Shown here: one piece after another, positions 22,746 to 34,041 of the stretch
Position numbering within the stretch: position 1 is the stretch's first letter
How the letters are laid out: the number at the start of each line of letters is the position of its first letter
DNA from: Basidiobolus meristosporus CBS 931.73
Lineage: Eukaryota; Basidiobolomycota; Basidiobolomycetes; Basidiobolales; Basidiobolaceae
DNA length: 64,000 nt
Direction: 5' to 3'
Assembly: GCA_002104905.1 (NCBI GenBank)
Contig: MCFE01000208.1
Location: forward strand, 62,001-126,000
The notes under the pieces: generated by a model
What the model was told of the DNA's origin: nothing
What the model saw: only the letters and a program-made list of their open reading frames with translations
Database searches by the model: none
Program-made: the position numbers and the translations under genes

Positions 22746-24250
22746 ATAACTACAGATGAGTAGCTATTTGTAACTGTACAAGAGAGTACAAGCAACTAAA
22801 GTAATAAGTGGTACATTGACTCTGGAGCATCTCAGCATATTTGTGGTATAAAGGAGTGATTCAGCAACTTCAAGACTATTTCTGCAAGAAAGGTTTTTCT
22901 GGGAGACAACTGTGCACTGGAAGCTAACACTAGTGGGGCTACACTACTTGGAATGAGTGGTATATCAGAAGCTTCATTAGCAAAAATGACTGGCATATTC
23001 CGCATACCTGTAATAGCTAGGAAACTACTCTCAGTTGGTACAGCAAATGCTCAGGAACTGAAACTTACTTTTACTAAGCTGAACTGCTCATTATTGAGTG
23101 AAAATGGACAAGAATTAGATTTGGGAATCAGAGATCACAATACATATAGGTTACAATGCAAGATTATTGTACCTGAGTATGTGAACATTGCTGAAATCTA
23201 TTAAATCAACTGGGAAACATGGCATAGGAGGCTAGGACACATTGGGGAACAGAAAATGAGCCAATTGATGGCAAATGAGCTTGTTTCAGCCTATGTTACC
23301 CAATAACCATAATATTGAGTGTCTGTAAGGGATGTTCATATGACAAACAAGCTAGGCAATTTAGTGAGAGTTCAGCCGGCATCAGCACCATCAAGATATT
23401 GGCTGTTGTACACTCAGACATTTGTGGGCCCATGAGAACAATGTCCTCTAGAGTCAAGAGATACTTTATGACAATTATTGATGCCAAGACAAGATATACA
23501 TAGGTACACTTCCTTAAAACAAAGGATGAGGATTTAAAGACATTTAGCCACTTCAAAAACATGGCAGAAACACAAACTGGGTGTAAATTGATATACTTTG
23601 AAGTTATTATGGAAGAGAATACTGCTCAAAGGAGTTTGCAAAGCACTGCTCACCCACTGGTTTACTTTTACAGGCTACTGTTCCAGATACTCCACAGAAA
23701 AATGGGGTTGCAGAAGGTACCTATAAAGTAATAATAGAGTTGGGAGGATCTATACTCCATGATTAGGGAATGGACTATAAGTTTTGGGCTGAATCTGTTG
23801 CTGACATGGTACACATCAAGAATAGATCTCCAACTACAGTACTAAACAATTATACACCCTTGGAAGCATATACAGCCAAAAAAGCAGACCCCCAGCACCT
23901 CAGGATCTTTGGCAGTGGTGTCTTCTATCACATCCCTGACAAAAAAAATTCAAAGCTGGAGCAAAAGAGTAGAAAAGGGATCTGTCTTGGGTATTGTGAT
24001 GATATCAAAGGGTATAGAGTGTGTGATGGCAGAATTTAGAAGCTGATCAAGGGCAGGGACGCTTTATTTGAGAAGAATTCAGATCAGAAAGCCATAGTCA
24101 ACATTGGCCAGCTGCCTGATGATGCAGTCAACACCAATGAAGAAGATACATACCAAATTCAGCCAGATGCAAATGTTAGTTCTACTAGCTCCAGATCAGA
24201 GAAGATCATCCCAGCTAGGAGATCTACCAGAATAAGTATGCACCAGGATC
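22746..24250 (+). pseudogene. copia-2 protease and integrase
   Basis: The protease motif WYIDSGASQHIC is at about 22,807-22,845. The pre-integrase HHCC region follows (RRLGHIG, CKGCSYDKQARQF) at 23,225-23,360. The integrase core has the first Asp in VHSDICGP (23,410) and PQKNGVAEG at about 23,693. The C-terminal part is at 23,770-24,039 (FWAESVADMVHIKNRSPT, RIFGSGVFYHIP, KGICLGY). Frames are broken repeatedly. Confidence 0.8.
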
Positions 24251-24479
24251 CTGGCGGCAGATATCCAATGATCATCAAGAAGCTTTTCTTGCCTTATGTA
24301 CCAATCCTCACAATCTGGAACAGGCAATGCAAGGCCAGATGCTACTATGTGGCAACAAGCCATGCAGGAGGAGTACCAATCACTGATCAATGCAACAACA
24401 TGGGAACTGGCAGGTTTACCAAAAGGGAGGAAGCCAATCAGATGTAGAAGGGTCTACCAGATCTAGATAACATCAAATG

Positions 24480-25860
24480 ATATCATTGATAAGTACAAGG
24501 CTAGACCAATTGCTAAAGGCTATTCCCATATTCAGGGACCAGACTTGAAGGAAACTTTTGCTCTGCTAGCTAACTTTAACTCCATTTCAAGAGTTATAGT
24601 CTTGGCAGCTGTACACAGTTTAGGTCTACGCCAAATGAATGTCAAAACAGCCATTCTAAATGGGGGTTTGCAAGAAACTATCTATATAGAGCAACCAGAA
24701 GGTTTTGCCAATCCAATAGACCCCCATATGGTTTGCAGACTTAGGAAAATGACATATGGGCTTAAGCAGTCACCTAGAGCATGGCATCACAAGATTGACA
24801 TATATATAGTGGAGATTGGGTTCATTCATAGCAATGTAAATCATAGTGCATATGTGAAACAGCTCATAAAAGGTGTGATCATCCTAGTGCTTTGTGTAGA
24901 CAATCAAATATTAGATACAAGTGACCAAGAGGCACTTAAACAATTGTCTTCAGATCTCTTCAGCAAGTTTGAGACAAAATATTGTGGAAAATTGAGCTAT
25001 TTTCTTGGAACTGAAGTGAAATTTGACATTTCTACACAGAAATATATGCTGAATCTGTTCAAGTACATCAGGGAAACTCTGAAATGTTTTAAAATGAGAA
25101 ATTGCAAGGCTGCAGCCACCCCTATGGAAAATAATCCAGAACTGAGCAAATCCCAGCCAGTTAAAGGTTAAATAGCTTAAATTTGGACCAAACTAACCTA
25201 TCAGTCAGTGGTCAGTAGTGTAATGTACATGATGGTTTCTACACCTGCAGATATGACAGTTTCAGTTGGAATAGTGAGTCAATTTATGCAGAATTATGGA
25301 TCAGATCAAATTACAGCAGATAAGTGGACTCTCAGATATCTACAAGGTACCATAAATATGGTGCTGGAATACTCTGGAGCAACTAATAGGCAAATTTTTG
25401 ATGGTAATAGTGATTCAGATTGGGGTAGAGATCCAATTGACAGATACTCTACCACCGGAATGTATTTTGTTACGCTGGTGCAGCTATTACTTGGAATTCA
25501 AGAAATAACCAATTGTGGCCCTATCTACAACTCAATATGTGGCTGCTTTCCAAGCAATCAAGGAGGTTTTATGGCTACTGAAATAGTTCAAACACTTAAG
25601 CTTTAATCCAGATGAACTAACATGTATTTATCAAGATAATCAAAGTGGTATTTCATTAGCTAGAAATGCTACTAATCATGCCAGAGCTAAGCACATACAT
25701 ATACAACTGCACTTTGGGAGGGAAGCTGTAGAAGATTACTTAGGGGAGTTAGTTTACTGTCCAACTGACAAAATGGTGGAAGATACGTTGACAAAACCAC
25801 TTGCTGGACCATAATTTGAGAATCTCAAAGAGGAATCAAGATCAAGAAATCATTCATTTG
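24480..25860 (+). pseudogene. copia-2 reverse transcriptase and RNase H
   Basis: RT (24,545-25,171) has the family blocks MNVKTAILNG, YIEQPEGF and YGLKQSPRAW, but the catalytic YVDD is CVDN at 24,893-24,904. The second Asp is lost by a GAC-GAT to GAC-AAT type change, and the Tyr is Cys. RNase H follows at 25,208-25,606 and on to the DNQSG block near 25,640 and the copia-style C-terminus (LVYCPTDKMVEDTLTKPLA) by 25,810. There are frameshifts in between. Confidence 0.85.
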
Positions 25861-25868
25861 AGAGGGAG

Positions 25869-26149
25869 TGTTAAAATTTCTAACAGTTTGGTATCATTTA
25901 GCCGCTAAAAATTTACTTCACAGTTCTAGACTAGTCTTGTCACTGTAGCACTAGTTTGCAGCCACAACTTTGCCAGTTTCTTCACATCTATGCTCCTATG
26001 ATTATTCTCCTATAGTCAAGATCAAGTTATCACTTTCATCAAGCATTATGTACTAACCCTGAAACTGTTATAGAATGCTTGTGAATGTTGAGAAACCCTT
26101 CTTACTTTTGAAAGCTCCTTATATCCAAATTACTTGTTGAATTGCAACA
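25869..26149 (+). repeat. copia-2 3' LTR (shortened)
   Basis: This starts TGTTAAAATTTC and ends AATTGCAACA, 281 bp. Compared with the 5' LTR it lacks about 86 bp between ACCCTTCTTACTT and GCTCCTTATATCC. The preceding GAGAGGGAG is a plausible polypurine tract. Confidence 0.85.
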
Positions 26150-26821
26150 TTTGCTTTGATCTGTGATTGGTACTCCTTATGCATGGCTTGTTGCATGTAG
26201 TAGCATCTGCACTTTGCATTGCCTGTTCCAGATTTTGAGGTTTGGCACATAAGGCAGGATAAGATTTTTCATGATGATTGGATGTCTGCCACCTGGATCC
26301 AAGGGCATTTCTTATACTGGTAGATCTCCTGACTGGCATAATTGGCTCTGATCTAGAACTGGTCAAGTTATCATCTGTTTCTGGCTTAATTGGGCACAGA
26401 TCTTTTTCATTGGCGTTGATTGCATCATCAGGCAGCTGGTCGATGATATTTGAGGCTTTTTGGTCTGAATTCTCCTCAAATACTACCTCCCTGCTGTGAT
26501 CAGATTCTGAATTCCACCATCTAACACTCTATTCCCATTAGTATCATCACAATACCCAACAAAGAATTTTTTTATACTCATTGGTTCAAGCATTGAATGT
26601 TTCTAGTCAGGAATGCAATAAAGGACACCACTGCCAAAAATCCTGTAGTACTGGAGATCTGGTTCATTGCAATAAATGCTTCAAAGGGTAAAGAATCATG
26701 TATTACTGTTGTTGGTCATCTATTCTTGCTGTATACTGTGGTAGCAGCAGATTCAGCCCAAAGCTTGTGGTCCATTCCCTTATCGTGTAGCATAGATCTT
26801 CCCATCTCTACTATAGCTTAT
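26150..26821 (-). pseudogene. Old copia-2 copy, piece 3 of 4 (integrase C-terminus to RT)
   Basis: On the minus strand this covers the region between integrase and RT: PWIQVAD-like linker, the frame RRSTSIRNALGSRWQTSNHHE, and near 26,660-26,580 the segment matching EAYTAKKADPQHLRIFGSGVFYHIP. It joins to piece 2 across the copia-2 insertion and to piece 4 across gypsy-1b. Confidence 0.75.
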
Positions 26822-27389
26822 TATTATGATCTGCCGCTTGAATGTTTAAGTTAGAGAAGTTTTTAGTTGAATCAATGAGTTATATGTTTAGCTTATCAGT
26901 ATATCAGTATTGTGTATCAAATTAGTAGTATTAGTTAGCAAATGAATCAGCAGATCTTTATCCAACAGAAATAGGTAAAATAAGTTGGATCTTATTGGGT
27001 GATGATGATGCAATCAAATGAGTCATCAGCCACAGCCTACATTTGAAAATACATTAGTCAGCAATTAATCTGGCAAATTATGTATAAGGAGCTGCAGGAA
27101 CCTCAATAGATATCAGTTCAAGTTTTAGTGAATACAATACTAGCTAAAGTCCCTATTCCTCTACAACTCTTACACCAAGACTTATAACAGTGGTAGCAGC
27201 AATAACCTGAAACATCATTCTTGAAGAAAGAAGTAGCCTCCCTCAAGATGTTGAAAAATCAAGAATGGAAGAACTCTATGCAACAAATCCTGGCCCAGCA
27301 GCAACAGTTACCTCAAATTCTTAGCCTGCAGCAACAAGGAATGACTACTGTGGCCTAAAGCCAGTAAAACCCTGTCAAGAGCAACTTTA

Positions 27390-28654
27390 GTGTTAGGGTC
27401 AACTGGTACTATGGTAGAGTCAATGAAAAACTGGGAACTTGGCTCTTCCAGATTGAAGAAGCTTTCAAGCCTATGGGAATTGCCCCAGAAAAAAAGTTAC
27501 ATTATGCAGCCACTTACCTGGCAAATGCAGCTTTACAGTGGTACCCCAAGAAGATCAGGTCAGACATCATAATGGGATTCACTACAATCTCTACCTGGGA
27601 TGAGTTTGTGTAGAAAAATCAGGATGCCTTTGAGCCCCCACATCAACAGACACTACTAAGAAGAAGGTTGAAGACACTCAGGCAGAAAGGAATGGTCCAA
27701 ATGTACACCTAAAAACATAGATGTCTACTTGGGCAAATTGAAAGAATGTACCCTCTGGATCAAGTTGAATACTTTATTGATGGGTTGAAAGAAAGTACTT
27801 GTAAGGAAGTGAATTAACAAAGACCTCAGACTATTGAAGATGCCATCAAGATTTCCATTGACTATGACTCAGCTATGTTTGGAGTTAGGAAGCCCACAAT
27901 GAGTAATCAGAGAGGCTACAATACCTATCAAAGAAGACAATCAGGAGCAGTGCCAATAAAAAAAATGTTATGCAGAAGAATTCTACCTCAGAAGAATGTA
28001 ATAAGAAAGGACTTTGCTTCAATTGCCACCAGCAGGGACATATTGCAAAGTACTGCCCTCAGAGACAAAATGGACACCAACCATCAGAACCTTTGACCAT
28101 ATTGAGGCCATGGAGCATAGTCACATGGAGGATAAACTTGAGGAAGACTCAGAATTCACCTTCCATATGACAGAAAAATACCTATCCCAGATGATCTCAT
28201 ACTCAGGAAAGCTACTACACTTGAATGGAGTAATCAATAGAGGACCTGCCAAGATCAAGATTGACTCAGGAGCATTGCATGAGTACATGTCAGAGCCATT
28301 TGATTTGAAAGCTGGAATCAGCTTGGAACCCACCAAATCAACTTCAGTCTTAACAGCTGATAGGAACTCTCTCATAATCAACCATATTACGCAGCCAAAA
28401 AGGATGAAGATCAATGACTATGAAGAAGAGCTACAGGCCTATATATTTGGGAACTGCAAGTTTGACCTTGTACTTGTGAAAACCTGGGTATTTTGTTGTA
28501 ATCCATCAATCAACTGGGAACCCATGCTACTCAGATCCTGAAGGACAACAAGACCTATGAGCTATTACCTGCCAGACTGGATCTTAACTTGGTCAATTCT
28601 AGTGTGTGTGAAACAAGTGAGCTTAGTAAGACACAGTTCTGTAGAGGACTATGA
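27390..28654 (+). pseudogene. gypsy-1b gag and protease region
   Basis: The gag is more decayed than in copy 1a: it has several extra stops between 27,600 and 27,720, and TAA 27,815-27,817 at the codon that is TAG in copy 1a. The zinc knuckle CFNCHQQGHIAKYC is at 28,015-28,060. The protease (28,014-28,541) keeps IDSGALHEYMS. A 1-bp loss near 28,515 shifts its end. The TGA at 28,652-28,654 equals the TGA at 18,367 in copy 1a. Confidence 0.82.
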
Positions 28655-28666
28655 AAAGGCACCCAG

Positions 28667-30993
28667 ATGTTCCTCATGGCAGTATTACAGGAGGATTTCT
28701 CCACTCCAGTACCCCAGAAGGTCCAGAATCTTCTAAAGGAGTATTTGAACGTATTTCCAGAAGAGCTTGTAAGCCTATCACCAGTCAGAGACATGAATCA
28801 TGCCATTGAAGCAGGAGATAGCCCTCCGGTGAGTAAGTCACCTTACAGAATAAGTCCATTGGAACTTGAAGAGATGAAGAGACAAGTAAATCAGTAATGG
28901 AGCAAGTATATATCAGACCCAGCAAGTCACCCTGGGGAGCACCAGTGCTTTTTGTGACAAAGAAAGAAGAAACACTTAGAATGTGCATCAACTACAGAGC
29001 CCTCAGCTCAGTTACTGTGAAGAATACGTACCCCATACCTTGGATTGATGAGCTTTTGGACCAACTCTGTGGAGCCACTATTTTCAGCAAGATTGACCTT
29101 TTTTCAGGATACAACCAGATTAGGGTGAAGCCAGAAGACATCCCTAAGACAGCATTCAGGACTAGATATGGACATTACAAGTACTTAGTCATGAGTTTTG
29201 GCCTCACCAATGCCCCTGCAACATTAATGACCCTGATGCAGACTGTCTTCCAGGAGTACTTAGACAAGTTTGTCATAATCTACCTAGATGATATATTGCT
29301 ATACAGCAAGACAGAAGAGGATTACATGGTGCACATTGAACAGGTCTTGAAGAGGCTTAGAGGGCAGGCTTTTTGGTAAGCTACCCAAGTGTGTTCTTCA
29401 AGGAAGATGATGAACATCTGGGACACATAGTGACTAGCACATGAGTAACCTTAAACCCTAAGAAGGTTAAAGTTATCAAGAATCTGAAGCAGTTTCATAG
29501 CATATCAGAGCTCATATCATTCCTTGGAATGGTTTCCAATCATTGGGGATTTCTCAAGTCCTTTGCAAATATTGCAGCCCCTTTAAGTGATGTCCTCAAG
29601 AAAGACAATACCTACACGTGGGACATAGCTTGTGAGGTTGCCTTCCAGACACTCAAGAATGAACTTGCTAAGCTACTAAGCTTAAGAATACCTGACTTCA
29701 TAAAAGAGTTTACTCTTTGTACAGATGCTTCAGATTATGCAATTGGTGGAGTGTTGAGCCAAGAACACAAGGGAAAGGACTACCTTGTTGCCTTTGAATC
29801 CATGAAGCTGAACTCAGCAGAACAAAACTATCCAGTGCATGGGAAGGAGATGCTTGCTATAATGCACTGTTTGAAGACATGGAAATGCTAAATTGAAGGA
29901 GTCAAATGCACTGTGAAGACTGATCATGCCTCCCTCAAGTATATATTTACTCAGAAGGTGCTCTCTGGAAGAATGATAAGATGGAGTGAGTACATTCAGC
30001 AATTTGATATGGAGATTATCTACTGCCCTGGGAAAAAAACATGTTACTGATGCCCTATCAAGATTAGACCATGTTGCACAACTCAACTTGGTGCATGAAT
30101 CAGATTGGCCTAGCTCATTACCAAAGTACTTGGGGGACCAAGACATTCCTTATGAGGTGGACGAGGAGATCCTGGATGAAGCCAACAAACTTGTAGTACA
30201 GGATGAAACACTCTACCATATTGTTGATGGAAGCCCTATTGCCTATTGCCCTTAAGTTGCTTGCCTGGATTTGATACATACGCTACACAATGATTATGGA
30301 CAACTTGGAATTGAAGGAACCTAAAGCCTTGTAAAGGCCAGAGCATGGTGACCCAGAATGAATAAATACATATAGAAGCTAGTGAAAACATGCCCAACTT
30401 GCCAAATCAACCAAGGCCAACCACAGAGAATTGCTGAAGAACTTTCCCTTGGAGCCTGTAAGACCATTCAAAAGATGGGGAACTTTATTGGAAGACTGGC
30501 AACTACCAGGAAATGCAACCATTGGATTCTAGTAGCAATTGACCATGCCACTAAATGGCCAGTGGCTAAAGCTGTACCTATAGCCAGTGAACAAGAAGTT
30601 GCCAGTTTCATCTACCATGGTAACCATATGAAGTTTGGATGCCCTGTAGAGATCCTATCCAATAGAGGTGCAAAATTTATGGCAAAGACATTAGAAGCTT
30701 ACCTGGAAATGCAGCAGATCAAACACTTGAAAACCTGTGCATATCACCCCAGAGCTAATGGATTCACTGAACGGTTTAATAGATTATTTGAAAAAATGCT
30801 GACCAAGTATGCAAAGGGGGTTGTCAGTAAATGGGATGAGTATAAAGACCATGTACTCTTTGCCTGCAGAGTCAGAGTACAAAACACCACCCAACAATTG
30901 CCATTTTACTTAGTGTATGAATGTGAACCAAGGCTTCCAGGAGATCTCACACAACCAAAGCTTATAGATGCTGTAGAAGATGAGCTCAGTTAG
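28667..30993 (+). pseudogene. gypsy-1b reverse transcriptase, RNase H and integrase
   Basis: RT runs from 28,667 through 28,897-29,379 with a break near 28,895. It keeps [22 protein letters not shown] and [14 protein letters not shown] at about 29,280-29,320. RNase H is at 29,529-29,891 with CTDASDYAIGGVLSQ and ends at TAA 29,889-29,891, the same stop codon position as in copy 1a. Integrase (30,382-30,993) has CPTCQINQGQPQ, FIGRLATTRKCNHW, ILSNRGAK (second catalytic Asp changed to Asn) and FTERFNRLFE. A further stretch to about 31,360 is out of frame. Confidence 0.86.
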
Positions 30994-31735
30994 CCAAGTA
31001 GACACCAGCAACTGCAACAAAGGCATCAAGAGGCACAGGCCAAAGTATCTCAAAGTGCAGAAAAGATGAAGCAGTGATTTGATGAGACTATAGCACCAGA
31101 AGCATTGACAGTTGGGAACTTTGTATTGCCAAGAAACAACACTCAGAAGAAGTTTGAGCCACAATGGACAGGACCATTCAGGATCATCAGAGAATGTTCA
31201 CTTGCAACTTACCAACTAGTGGACAGATAAGGCAATAGCCAGGAAGACTTAGTGCATAGGGACAGACTCAGGCTTGCAAGACTTGCTGATAATACTAAAC
31301 CATCAAGATATTGGTATCACAAGAAAAGAGACTCAGGAGAACCCTCTCAGCTTTAGTAGGGGAGAATGCTCTGATCTGCCACTTGAATATTCAAGTTAGA
31401 GCAGTTTTTAGTCAAATCAATTATCTATATGTTTAGTGTATCAGTATATCAGTATTTTCTATCAAATCAGTAGTATTAGTTAGCAAATGATTCAGCAGAT
31501 CCTTATCCAACAGAAATAGGTATATTATGTAGGATCTTATTGGGTGATGATGATGCAATTAAATGAGTCATCAGCCACAGCCTGCATTAGAAAATACAAT
31601 TAGTCAGCAATTGATCTGGCAAAGTGTATATAAGGAGCTGCTGGAACCTCTCTGAATATCAGTTCATGTTTTAGTGAATATAATGCTAGCTAAACTCCCT
31701 ATTCCTCTACAACTCTTATACCAAGGCTTGTAACA

Positions 31736-33430
31736 TTATTTGAACATTCTGCTACTCCATTTAGCTGTGGAGTATGTGGAACAGTGGTCTGTAGCAGTAT
31801 ACCAGTAGATGAGCAGTATTTCAATCCATTGTCACCTCATAGTACCCTCAACATACACCCAGTTTGTGTTTCGGACATGTTCTTGAACTCTTTAAGCTTC
31901 TCTAAAGCCTCATCCTTTGTTTTGAGGAAGTATACCAATGTATGTGTTGTCCTGTCATTAATGAGCATCATAGAGTATCTCTTGGCTCTAAAGGACATTG
32001 TTCTGATGGGCCCTCAAATGTCTCAGTGTACAATAGCCAATCTTTTGGTGGTGTTGATACCTCCTGAGGTCCTGAAATATTGCCTAGCTTGCTTGCCATA
32101 TGAACATCCCTTACAGACACTCATTTTGATTGCAATTGAGTACTAGAGGCCTAAAACAAGCTCATTTTTACCAATTGGCTCAATTTCTGTTCCCAATGTG
32201 ACCTAGCCTTCAGTGCCATGTCTTGCAGTTAGTTTCATCAGTTTCAGCAATGTTGGCATGCTCAGGTAAAATGATCTTGCAATGTAACTTATATATATTG
32301 TGATCTCTGATTCCCAAAGCTAAATTTTGTCCATTTTCACTCAATATTGAGCAGTTTAGCTTAGTTAAAGCAAGTTTCAGTCCCTGAGCAGTCGCTTTAC
32401 TGACTGAGAGTAGGTTCTTGGCTATTTCAGGTACATAGAGTATGTCAGTTAGTTTTGCTGTTGTAGCCCCTGAGATATCACTCATATTTAGCAGTATAAG
32501 CCCACTGGTAGTAGCTTCCAGTGCGCAGTTATCTCCCAGATAAACCTTTTTTGTGGGAATAGTCTTTGAGTTGCGGAACTACTTCTTTATACCATAAATA
32601 TGCTGAGATGCTCCAGAGTCCATGTACCACTCATTAGTTTGGTTACTTGCACTCTCTTGTACAGTTACAAAAAACTGTTCATTAGTAGTATGTGGTTTGT
32701 CAGCTCCAGTTTCTGTTTGCCATCTGCTTGTTTCTTCTTGCATTCTCTTGCCCAGTGTCCTGGCTTCTTACAGTAATTACAGCAACAAGGTTTTCTATGG
32801 TGTTGTTGCTTTCCCTTCTTTTCTGTGTGCCTTTCTGAGATGAACTAATCATTGTCTTCAATTTTCTCTGCTTGATTATAATGTCTGAGTTCTTCATGGA
32901 GAAGTCTTGCTTTAACATGGTCTAAAGTCAAGCTGTCTTCTCTGCTCTCAAAAGAAAGTATGAGTTGCTCATACTTATCTGGTAAGCTGCAAAGCAGACA
33001 GTGTATCTTTTCTTCATCTACACCAGCATTAATACTATAGAGTTCTTCTGGAAGTGTCTCCATTCCGGTAATGAGTTGTAACATGTCATTATCTGGCTAC
33101 TCCCTCATGTTGAAGAACTTTTGTCTTAAATAAAGCTTGCTTGATACTGACGTTGCTCTAAAGATTTTCTCTAAGGATTCCCATGCTGCTTTGGCAGTAT
33201 TTGAAGTATGGATTTGTCCAATGAAGGAATCTTGCGCATTGATACATATGGCATTAAATGTGTTTCTCTCCCTCTCTTGAAACTTCTCCACTGCTTCTGC
33301 TGCTCTTTTGAACTCAACTTCTTTTCCTATTACTACATTCCAAAGCTTTCTTTCCTCAAGGTGGAGCTGCATCTTGATTCTCCAAAGTCTGTAGTTCTTC
33401 CCATCAAACCTCTCCTTTGTTGTAACCAGC
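31736..33430 (-). pseudogene. Old copia-2 copy, piece 4 of 4 (gag, protease, integrase)
   Basis: On the minus strand gag starts near 33,430 (ERFDGKNYRLWRIKMQ) and runs to a zinc knuckle near 32,740-32,790. The protease region is near 32,630-32,600. The frame 32,485-32,210 (DILYVPEIAKNLLSVSKA, LGIRDHNIYKL) is the pre-integrase segment. The integrase core fragments follow to 31,736. Its gag start is truncated and no 5' LTR is present; family Y sequence begins at once at about 33,440. Confidence 0.8.
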
Positions 33431-33439
33431 AGATGCATG

Positions 33440-34041
33440 TGAGAAGATATATAACAAGACAAGAATTAAAATCAAGAATGAGCTTAGAGTAAAGGGATCT
33501 GATGAGGAAGCTATGTGCAAGAGCAATATACACTGAACTCATCAAGGCAACAGTTCCAAAGTATCACACAAAGGGTAAGTAAATATATTTAGGAATCAGA
33601 TGGTGAACCTCAAGATGATGAATATAGATTGCAAGCAAATGCGTCCAGATTGTGCCGGCACACCTTGCTGAGCTCCCTACCATCCCATGCAATGCCAGCA
33701 TGCCAGCACATATCAGTTCAATCTATGCCACCACCCTTCACAAGAGCACCCCACATTGATTCAATGTGCATCAAATCAGCACTTGTGCTTCAGAGCAAAA
33801 CTACCAGAACTTACCAAACTGCTCATTTTGACAGGAGTCCATTGACACAGGCCAAGTTGCATCAACATGTAACATTACATTGCACTAAGCCAAGGGCTAT
33901 GCCAATGCATCAAGTTGCACCTGCACATGCTGTTACACCTGACCACCAGCATGTTACTTTGGGTGAACTGACTGACAATGACCCATATTAAGTGCCTCCA
34001 CCACCAGAGCCTTTGGTAAGTTAAAGAACACATAAGCACAT
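33440..34041 (+). pseudogene. Family Y copy 2, 5' part
   Basis: The 120-codon frame at 33,629-33,991 and the shorter stretch upstream are collinear with 53,560-54,230 and, reversed, with 12,460-11,900. Shared words include SLPSHAMPACQH, a TRTYQTAHF-like block and GELTDNDP. It is interrupted at 34,042 by a complete G3 unit and resumes at 35,112. The function is unknown. Confidence 0.5.

Larger units (their letters stand above)
21574..26149 (+). mobile_element. copia-2: complete Ty1/copia element, inactive
   Basis: This 4576-bp element has LTRs at 21,574-21,940 (367 bp) and 25,869-26,149 (281 bp, with an internal deletion of about 86 bp). The 5-bp duplication TTTGC is perfect (21,569-21,573 and 26,150-26,154). 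It is inserted in an older, inverted copy of its own family. The primer site at 21,941-21,953 is of the half-tRNA type. Gag, protease, integrase, RT and RNase H are all recognisable, with many stops. Confidence 0.92.
26822..31735 (+). mobile_element. gypsy-1b: second complete gypsy-1 copy, inactive
   Basis: This 4914-bp element is collinear with gypsy-1a. LTRs are 26,822-27,189 (368 bp) and 31,367-31,735 (369 bp). It interrupts the integrase of the old copia-2 copy, with a 4-bp duplication TTAT (26,818-26,821 and 31,736-31,739). The 5' LTR starts TATTATG, not TGTTATG, a single G-to-A change. The purine tract AGTAGGGGAGAA precedes the 3' LTR. Confidence 0.9.

Noticed and set aside
16533-31735. 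Reassigned stop codons, suggested by in-frame TAA/TAG/TGA in gypsy-1
   Set aside because: The host transporter uses no internal stops over 1364 codons, and the damage in the elements includes frameshifts and lost catalytic residues.
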